Assembly: GCA_964513275.1 (NCBI GenBank) | Contig: CAZELN010000011.1 | Coordinates: forward strand, 1 to 27,991 | DNA: 27,991 bases | From: UBA12478 sp964513275 | GTDB taxonomy: Bacteria > Patescibacteriota > Patescibacteriia > UBA9934 > GWF2-40-263 | Direction of reading: 5' to 3' | In this document: positions 23,006 to 27,991 of the stretch, in pieces | Numbering within the stretch: position 1 is the stretch's first letter | Layout: each line of letters opens with the position of its first letter | Translations under genes and position numbers: made by a program | The notes under the pieces: model-generated | What the model was told of the DNA's origin: nothing | The model's database searches: none | The model's input: only the letters and a program-made list of their open reading frames with translations

Positions 23006-24436
23006 CTATTTAGGAAGAGTTAATACGCTGGCAGTATCTGGAAAAGGAGCTGTTTTGTCAAGTTCAAGCTTCTTTTTGACGATTCCAACAACCTTTTTCA
23101 CGTCCACAATTTCCTGGGCGCCTGATTCCATGTCTCGAATAATAATCGTACCGTCAAGCACCTCCTTTTGTCCTAAAATCAGTGTGAGTTCAACCCCAAG
23201 TTTATGAGCCGTTTCAAGCTGACCTTTCAACGCGCTTTTCCCAAATGCCTCCGCAACCGGGATGGCCGCTTGTCGAAACTCTTCAAAAAGCTTCAACCCA
23301 ACGCGACGCGCCGCATCACCCAGCTGAGCAAAGAACACCTTGGCAGGTGGCCGTTCTGGTGGATTGACTCCCTTCGCTTCAAGCGCACGCACAATACGCT
23401 CAATCCCAAGGGCAAACCCACAAGCAGGCGTTGGTCGACCGCCAAGAATTTCGACGAGTCCGTCATATCGCCCACCACCACCCAAGGCACTTTGTGAACC
23501 ATCGCCTGTATCATCTACAAGCGTGAATTCAAAGACACTGTGCGAATAATAGTCCAATCCACGTACCAAGTATGGGTTCAACACATACGGCACTTCCACC
23601 TCCTCGAGAAACTCCAACACTTTCATGAAGTGTTCCTTACTCTTCTCGTCGAGCCAATCGAGAATTTGTGGCGCCCCCTGAAGAAGCGCACGCGTAACTT
23701 CTTCTTTACTATCCAAAATGCGCAACGGATTTTTTTGCAAGCGGCGTTTATCGTCCTCAGAAAGTTTGTTGCGATGGGTTCGGAAATAGGAAACCAGCTC
23801 AGCTAAATACGCGGCTCGGCACTCAGGGGTTCCGATGGAATTTATCTCCACCTTTACGTCGAGTCCAAGCTGTTTAAAAATATGGTAGCCGATCACAATG
23901 AGCTGCGCGTCCACGATCGGTTCGTCCACGCCAAAACTCTCAAACCCCGCCTGATAAAACTGACGATAACGTCCGGCTTGAGGACGATCGTTACGGAACA
24001 TTGGCCCCAGATACCACATCTTGACTGGCTGAGGTCGATCAAGCATGCCGTGGCTAATGTACGCACGTGCGGCACTTGCCGTCGCTTCTGGACGCAACGC
24101 CACTGAACGGTTAGAAGGATCAGTAAAGACGTACATCTCTTTTTCAACGATGTCTGTCCCCTTTCCGATCGTGCGTTGGAAAAGATCGGATCGCTCTAAG
24201 ATAGGAAGATCGATACGGTCAAAACTGTACGATTCGGCAATCGAACGAATCGTGTCACGCACGAGATTCCATCTCCCTTGGTCTTCCGGCAAAATGTCCC
24301 GAAACCCCCGCAAGAGTTCAAACGTCTTGCTTGACTTTCCTTCACTTTCTTCTTCTGAATCTTTCTTTGGTTCCTCCTTGAGAACTTTCTTAGGAGCCGG
24401 CTCCTTAAAAGGAGCTTTGGGTTTCTTGGGAAACAT
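23006..24436 (-). CDS. hisS: Histidyl-tRNA synthetase
   Basis: Class II aminoacyl-tRNA synthetase that charges tRNA-His. Numbered from ATG 24436 (476 aa): a Lys/Glu-rich low-complexity extension (1-38) precedes the catalytic core RGFRDILPED. Motif 2 is at GPMFRNDRPQAGRYRQF (144-160), the histidine-specific loops are GLDYYSHSVFEF (293-304) and GGGGRYDGL, motif 3 is ACGFALGIERI (338-348), and the anticodon-binding domain runs from about 365. ATG 24436 lies ten bases after the lepB stop; a longer frame to 24514 would run into lepB and adds a Cys-rich start not seen in the family. The charged extension is not normal for the family and may be lineage-specific. Confidence 0.96.
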   Translation of the reverse strand: MFPKKPKAPFKEPAPKKVLKEEPKKDSEEESEGKSSKTFELLRGFRDILPEDQGRWNLVRDTIRSIAESYSFDRIDLPILERSDLFQRTIGKGTDIVEKEMYVFTDPSNRSVALRPEATASAARAYISHGMLDRPQPVKMWYLGPMFRNDRPQAGRYRQFYQAGFESFGVDEPIVDAQLIVIGYHIFKQLGLDVKVEINSIGTPECRAAYLAELVSYFRTHRNKLSEDDKRRLQKNPLRILDSKEEVTRALLQGAPQILDWLDEKSKEHFMKVLEFLEEVEVPYVLNPYLVRGLDYYSHSVFEFTLVDDTGDGSQSALGGGGRYDGLVEILGGRPTPACGFALGIERIVRALEAKGVNPPERPPAKVFFAQLGDAARRVGLKLFEEFRQAAIPVAEAFGKSALKGQLETAHKLGVELTLILGQKEVLDGTIIIRDMESGAQEIVDVKKVVGIVKKKLELDKTAPFPDTASVLTLPK

Positions 24437-24446
24437 AGGTTGAGGT

Positions 24447-25052
24447 CTACAAATGGTAATCAGGCAAATCAAATGTTCCAATACGGGAAAACGGCAATCC
24501 TCGCACCCACACACGACCGATCACATCGTCACGCGTAATCGGACCAAAGCTGCGTGAGTCCAATGACGAATCTCGATTATCTCCCATGACATAATACTCA
24601 TCCTCAGCCAAAGTGACGCGAATTTTACCCGACGTTGACTCCTCAACATACGCCTCTTCTATCACAACACCATTAGGATGTTGGGTGTTGTAAATAAGGA
24701 TGTGACCACCCGTTACTTCAATCGTCTCACCAGGAAGTCCGATCACACGCTTAATGAAGAACTGGCTTGGATCACGTGGATAGCGGAAGACGACAATCTC
24801 CCCACGGTATGGATCCCGAAACCGATACGTCAGCTCATCGATGATCAGGTACTCATGGTCGTAAAAGTTAGGTTCCATGCTCGCCCCTTTCACGTAAAAC
24901 GGCTGGATCAAGAAGTAACGGATCGGGATGATGATCGCGCTTGAAATGAGCACGATTTGGATGATCTCAAGCAAGAAAGAAGCAACAGCACCACCCACCG
25001 GTCCAAACCGATCATACAAACGATCTTCAAACTGGGAAAAACGTGATGGCAT
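24447..25052 (-). CDS. lepB: Signal peptidase I
   Basis: A membrane serine-lysine protease of 201 aa that removes signal peptides from exported proteins, including presumably the large surface proteins here. A membrane helix (about 25-46) precedes the nucleophile Ser58 in VKGASMEPNF, the general base Lys101 in FFIKRVIGLPGE, and the conserved MGDNRDSSLDSRSFGPI box. Length and motifs are typical of the short Gram-positive-like form. It begins a four-gene unit with hisS, rpsU and yqeY. Confidence 0.96.
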   Translation of the reverse strand: MPSRFSQFEDRLYDRFGPVGGAVASFLLEIIQIVLISSAIIIPIRYFLIQPFYVKGASMEPNFYDHEYLIIDELTYRFRDPYRGEIVVFRYPRDPSQFFIKRVIGLPGETIEVTGGHILIYNTQHPNGVVIEEAYVEESTSGKIRVTLAEDEYYVMGDNRDSSLDSRSFGPITRDDVIGRVWVRGLPFSRIGTFDLPDYHL

Positions 25053-25064
25053 AAAGATGTTTCC

Positions 25065-25093
25065 AGCGTATCAAGAAAACCGACCAAGAGCAA
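25065..25093 (-). promoter_or_regulatory. Possible promoter of lepB
   Basis: On the - strand TTGCTC (25088-25093), a 17-base spacer, and TGA-TACGCT (hexamer 25065-25070) form a weak -35 with an extended -10. It lies between the pyrE terminator and lepB, where a promoter is expected. Confidence 0.35.
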
Positions 25094-25111
25094 GGAATCG
25101 TTCCCACAACG

Positions 25112-25132
25112 AAAAAGTCGCTGGAAGGCGAC
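25112..25132 (-). terminator. Rho-independent terminator of pyrE
   Basis: On the - strand GTCGC-CTTCCA-GCGAC is followed by TTTTT. It is a short but GC-rich stem located 15 bases after the pyrE stop. Confidence 0.7.
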
Positions 25133-25147
25133 CGTTGGAAGAAAAAA

Positions 25148-25855
25148 TCAGGGCTGCTTGTGGCGGGCGAGGAACTCGGCGCCCTTGCCGACCGTTGTGT
25201 TGATGGGTACGCCCGAAGCACATAGCGGGCACTCCTCTTCCGGCCAGGACTCGAGCGAAAAGTTGACGAGCGAGTGCAGATGAGGGACATCGCCCACATC
25301 GTGCGCGGTGACGTTGCCGCGGTTGCACAAAACGCTGACACCCACGACACGACCGCCGCACTGGCGCACTGCCTCGACCACCTTGCGGACGGATCCACCT
25401 GTGGTGAGCACGTCCTCGACGACCAGCACATCCCTGTTCGCGACGAGCCTGTCGTAGCCGCGATTGAGCACGAACTCGCCAGTCTGGGTGAAGCACGCGC
25501 GACACAGATTCTCGGGATCAGGAACCGCGACCGCATGCTTCTCCGCATAAACACCCAAGACCTGTCGGGCGGTGAGCAGCGAGAGCGAATGGGCGATCCA
25601 CGTGGAGAGGATCACGCCGCCGACCGCGGGGGCAACGACCACGTCGACGGAATAGCTCATACCGCTCCAAGCGAGAGTCTTGATCCATCTCTCGGCCATG
25701 GCGTTGCACAGCCGGGTGAGCACATGCGTGTGAGGGTAGAGGAAATCCTTGTTCACGTAGACTGAGCCATGGCGGCCGCTTGTGTAGACGATGTGATCGT
25801 CAGCAATGATGGCACCGAGGGCAGAAAGAAGTGCGCGAACATCAGCTTGGGTCAT
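25148..25855 (-). CDS. pyrE: Orotate phosphoribosyltransferase-family protein
   Basis: Expected to make orotidine monophosphate from orotate and PRPP in pyrimidine synthesis. The 235-aa protein has the family N-terminus YTSGRHGSVYVNKD (24-37), APAVGG at the phosphate-binding turn (75-80), a Tyr-Ala-Glu-Lys segment (103-106), and the PRPP loop LVVEDVLTTGGSV (144-156). Features beyond bacterial PyrE are an insertion with Cys118 and Cys121 and a tail with CPLC (209-212), which could bind a metal. ATG 25855 has GGGAG upstream and gives the family N-terminus. An in-frame start at 25924 is rejected. Base composition is clearly GC-richer than the neighbours, hinting at separate ancestry. Confidence 0.88.
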   Translation of the reverse strand: MTQADVRALLSALGAIIADDHIVYTSGRHGSVYVNKDFLYPHTHVLTRLCNAMAERWIKTLAWSGMSYSVDVVVAPAVGGVILSTWIAHSLSLLTARQVLGVYAEKHAVAVPDPENLCRACFTQTGEFVLNRGYDRLVANRDVLVVEDVLTTGGSVRKVVEAVRQCGGRVVGVSVLCNRGNVTAHDVGDVPHLHSLVNFSLESWPEEECPLCASGVPINTTVGKGAEFLARHKQP

Positions 25856-25951
25856 GGAAACTCCCGTAAGGACAAGAACGAGAAGACTATCTGTCTGATG
25901 GCCTCCAAAGAGGAAGGCTACCATACCCTACAAACCTCTGCAAAAATCCAT

Positions 25952-25986
25952 AAAAACAAAAGCCTCCCTGTTTCCGGAGAGGCTTT
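25952..25986 (-). terminator. Terminator of the tRNA-Val gene
   Basis: Immediately after the encoded CCA, the - strand reads AAAAGCCTC ... GAGGCTTTT, a 9-bp stem with a 12-base loop, followed by GTTTTTA. It has a strong stem and T-tract. Confidence 0.85.
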
Positions 25987-26063
25987 TGGTGGACACACCT
26001 GGACTCGAACCAGGGACCTCTGTCGTGTGAGGACAGCGCTCTAACCAACTGAGCTATGTATCC
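25987..26063 (-). tRNA. tRNA-Val (anticodon CAC), CCA encoded
   Basis: On the - strand a full cloverleaf can be drawn. The acceptor stem is GGATACA with TGTGTCC (one G-U), the D arm is GCTCAGTTGGTTAGAGC, and the anticodon stem-loop is CTGTC-CTCACAC-GACAG, giving anticodon CAC, which reads GTG. The T arm is CCTGG-TTCGAGT-CCAGG, with A73 and CCA in the DNA. The length is 77 bases including CCA. Confidence 0.96.
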
Positions 26064-26078
26064 ATATCTGCGAGCATC

Positions 26079-26107
26079 AACGTAACATGAGAGACTCCTC
26101 TTTTCAA
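26079..26107 (-). promoter_or_regulatory. Promoter of tRNA-Val
   Basis: On the - strand TTGAAA (26102-26107, five of six) and TACGTT (26079-26084) are spaced by 17 bases, ending about 15 bases before the mature tRNA. Its -35 overlaps that of the divergent lytR promoter. Confidence 0.45.
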
Positions 26108-26129
26108 GAGCCGAAAGAATCGTTAGAAT
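26101..26129 (+). promoter_or_regulatory. Promoter of the LytR-CpsA-Psr gene
   Basis: TTTTCA (26101-26106), a 17-base spacer, and TAGAAT (26124-26129, five of six) lie so close to the ATG at 26141 that the leader would be only about five bases, so the transcript may be nearly leaderless. No Shine-Dalgarno is present. Confidence 0.5.
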
Positions 26130-26140
26130 GAACGCGAACT

Positions 26141-27817
26141 ATGGTTGAGAAACCGCGCGTGAATCTTCTGAAGCGTCATCACACCCCGCGAGCGACAAAG
26201 CGATCGCCCGCGCTTTTTTTTGGACGACGTCTCTTTATCACGTTGGCTGTGCTTGCAAGCATTGGAATCGTCTTCTCTTATCAAGTCAGCTCGACATCGG
26301 AGAGCTCGGGAAACTTCCCGACTATTTCCCTCTTCTCGACCATCCGCCATCTGGTGTCTTCCGGTGAACGGGACCTCGAAGGAGAAGAAGAAGATCGTGT
26401 GAACTTCCTGCTCTTGGGGATTGGAGGAAAAGGACATGATGGCCCACAACTTACGGACACGATTATCTTCACCAGTTTCAAACCATCCGATGGTTCCGTG
26501 GCGATGATGTCGCTTCCGCGCGACATGACCGTACCTATTCCAAATTATGGCTATCGCAAAGTGAACCATGCCAACGCGTACGGAGAGATGGACGATCCAG
26601 GATCTGGACCTGAACTCGCGTCGAGCGTGATTGGTGATGTGCTTGACCAGGAAGTTCACTACTACCTGCGTGTGGACTTTGATGGATTCGCCGAATTCGT
26701 CGATGCCATCGGTGGAGTCGACGTCTATATTGAGAATGGATTCACCGATCCAAACTACCCGTCACACGGAAAAGAATATGCGACGTGTGGGGGAAGTGAG
26801 GTGGATCAGATGGACGAGGTAGCACAGGTGGATGAGACAGAAGAAGCAGAAGAGCTCGCGGAAATACTCGCCATCGATCAGGAAGAACAAGGCATCCTCG
26901 AAGAGGCTCTCGAGGAGGAAAATCAGCCTGAGGTCATCGATTATTCATGCCGATTCGAGTCCATTACCTTCTATGAGGGATGGACACACATGGACGGTGA
27001 AACGGCGCTCAAGTTTGCTCGATCCCGACACGGGAACAATGGAGAAGGTTCGGATTTCGCCCGAAGCGAGCGCCAGCAAAAAATTATTCTTGCCGTCAAA
27101 GACAAAGTGCTTTCTGCCTCGACCTTCCTCAATCCGTCGCGCATTTCCAAAATGATGGATACGCTTAAAGACAACATCGCGACTAACCTTGATGTGTGGG
27201 AAATCGTGCGACTCGCAGGAGAGTTTAAAGATTTGAGCGCGGGCGAGATCGTTCATCACGTGATCGACGCCTCCGACGCGTCCCCTTTGTACGCGACGGT
27301 TCTCAACGGTGCGTACGTACTGCTTCCAAAGAACGATGACTGGTCAGCTATTCAGCACATCGCCGAAAACATCTTCACGTCTGACTCGGAATTAAACACG
27401 CAGTTTGTCGAGGCGCCGGAGCAGAAACCGCTCTTCGTGAAAGTTGAAATTCAAAACGGGACGAATATTACCGGACTAGCGTTTCGGGCATCACAATTGT
27501 TGGACGGACAAGGGTTTGATGTCGTGAAGGTGGGAAATGCCGTGAGTCGAGGGTATGAACACACGGTCATCTACGATCTCACCAACGGGCAACGCTCCGA
27601 CGAACTCAAGGCGCTTCGCGATTATCTCCAGGCGGACGTCACCCTCTCCGCAACGGGATGGATGTTAAGCAGCGACGTCGTACCAAAAGAACTGACGTTT
27701 TCCTCTGAAGATTATGAACGCCTCGCCACACAAGAGGACATCGACTTCCTCATCATCCTGGGCGAAACCGCCGGCTCCTTCGCCATTGGTGAGTCTCCCG
27801 AAGTTTCCGACCTTTAA
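26141..27817 (+). CDS. LytR-CpsA-Psr (LCP) family envelope protein with LytR_C domain
   Basis: LCP enzymes transfer lipid-linked glycopolymers onto peptidoglycan or other surface acceptors outside the membrane. The 558-aa protein has a membrane helix at about 31-48. The LCP domain begins near 86 with FLLLGIGGKG and includes DTIIFTSF, MSLPRDMTVPI with Arg127, KVNHANAYG (140-148), and ALKFARSRHG ... DFARSERQQKI (289-315). A LytR_C-type domain (about 430-515) starts KVEIQNGTN. Residues 217-268 are an acidic insertion inside the LCP domain, flanked by Cys216 and Cys270, which may form a disulfide. It stands alone on the + strand. The substrate cannot be told from sequence. Confidence 0.93.
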   Translation: MVEKPRVNLLKRHHTPRATKRSPALFFGRRLFITLAVLASIGIVFSYQVSSTSESSGNFPTISLFSTIRHLVSSGERDLEGEEEDRVNFLLLGIGGKGHDGPQLTDTIIFTSFKPSDGSVAMMSLPRDMTVPIPNYGYRKVNHANAYGEMDDPGSGPELASSVIGDVLDQEVHYYLRVDFDGFAEFVDAIGGVDVYIENGFTDPNYPSHGKEYATCGGSEVDQMDEVAQVDETEEAEELAEILAIDQEEQGILEEALEEENQPEVIDYSCRFESITFYEGWTHMDGETALKFARSRHGNNGEGSDFARSERQQKIILAVKDKVLSASTFLNPSRISKMMDTLKDNIATNLDVWEIVRLAGEFKDLSAGEIVHHVIDASDASPLYATVLNGAYVLLPKNDDWSAIQHIAENIFTSDSELNTQFVEAPEQKPLFVKVEIQNGTNITGLAFRASQLLDGQGFDVVKVGNAVSRGYEHTVIYDLTNGQRSDELKALRDYLQADVTLSATGWMLSSDVVPKELTFSSEDYERLATQEDIDFLIILGETAGSFAIGESPEVSDL

Positions 27818-27822
27818 CCTTT

Positions 27823-27860
27823 TGTCATCCCGAGCGACCAACGGGAGTCGAGGGATCTCG
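27823..27860. repeat. REP-like intergenic element
   Basis: A stretch beginning TGTCATCCCGAGCG and ending AGTCGAGGGATCTCG resembles the widespread palindromic family with core CTGAGCGAAGTCGAAGG. It lies just after the LCP gene stop. A degenerate copy appears to sit within the giant gene near 10133. The assignment is from memory of the family and should be tested by a genome-wide count. Confidence 0.45.
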
Positions 27861-27868
27861 AATAATGA

Positions 27869-27890
27869 AGTCGACCGCAAGGTCGATTTT
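27869..27890 (+). terminator. Rho-independent terminator of the LCP gene
   Basis: AGTCGACC-GCAA-GGTCGATT forms an 8-bp stem (one G-U) capped by a GNRA-type loop, with TTTT at its end. It lies about 50 bases past the stop. Confidence 0.7.
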
Positions 27891-27944
27891 ACTTTACTTG
27901 TCATGTGTTACTCACTGAGTGGGCATCCAACTGCTAAGTTTAGC

Positions 27945-27971
27945 AAAAAGTCCGGAGCTTAGCTCCGGACT
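27945..27971 (-). terminator. Terminator of a leftward gene beyond the right edge
   Basis: On the - strand AGTCCGGAGC-TAA-GCTCCGGACT is a perfect 10-bp stem followed by TTTTT. The gene it serves is outside the window. Confidence 0.8.
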
Positions 27972-27991
27972 ACTTAAATGATATTTTTGTC

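Noticed and set aside
25027..25554. 175-codon frame overlapping pyrE on the same strand
   Set aside because: It is a GC-rich shadow; the pyrE frame carries the PRPP loop and family N-terminus.

Overview
The window most likely comes from a Candidate Phyla Radiation (Patescibacteria) genome. This is inferred from protein content, not from a marker tree. The signs are an enormous Asp/Ser/Thr/Cys-rich surface protein with a type IV secretion pilin-like N-terminus, several small single-pass proteins with Asp-rich calcium-binding (thrombospondin type 3) repeats, a compact ribosomal S21, a YqeY-type protein, and tight one-directional gene packing. TGA is used as a normal stop (pyrE, ybeY), so the UGA-glycine code of some related lineages does not apply.

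Layout, left to right. Bases 2-175 are the 3' end of an unidentified GC-rich gene on the + strand, followed by its terminator. From about 251 to 26063 essentially everything reads leftward (- strand). Unit 1 (3051 down to 251) is nrdR-htrA-pyk, behind its own extended -10 promoter. Unit 2 is ftsZ alone, with promoter (4373-4400) and terminator (3051-3076). Unit 3 (about 21896 down to 4405) is a 17-kb run: a 632-aa pilin-like surface protein, a 33-bp perfect inverted repeat, a roughly 3632-aa giant surface protein, three small membrane proteins with Asp-rich repeats, then ybeY-dgkA-ftsA and a terminator. Unit 4 is lepB-hisS-rpsU-yqeY, ending at a clear terminator (21939-21968). Its last gene is an in-frame fusion of a YqeY domain with another pilin-like membrane module. 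Unit 5 is pyrE, GC-rich compared with its neighbours. A tRNA-Val(CAC) gene and a rightward LytR-CpsA-Psr gene then diverge from overlapping promoters at about 26079-26129. The right edge holds a REP-like element and two terminators, the last belonging to a leftward gene beyond the window.

How the parts may work together. FtsA, FtsZ, the undecaprenol kinase-type DgkA, the LCP ligase-type protein, HtrA and signal peptidase I form a division and cell-envelope set. Three separate pilin-like membrane modules lie within about 4 kb (19.5-22.3 kb). Two of them carry secreted Ig-like domains, and one carries a very long Cys-rich stalk ending in a von Willebrand A domain. Together with the adjacent calcium-binding membrane proteins this looks like a surface or adhesion apparatus, plausibly for cell-cell contact, co-transcribed with division genes. 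That interpretation is inference; the domain layout and gene order are read directly from the sequence.
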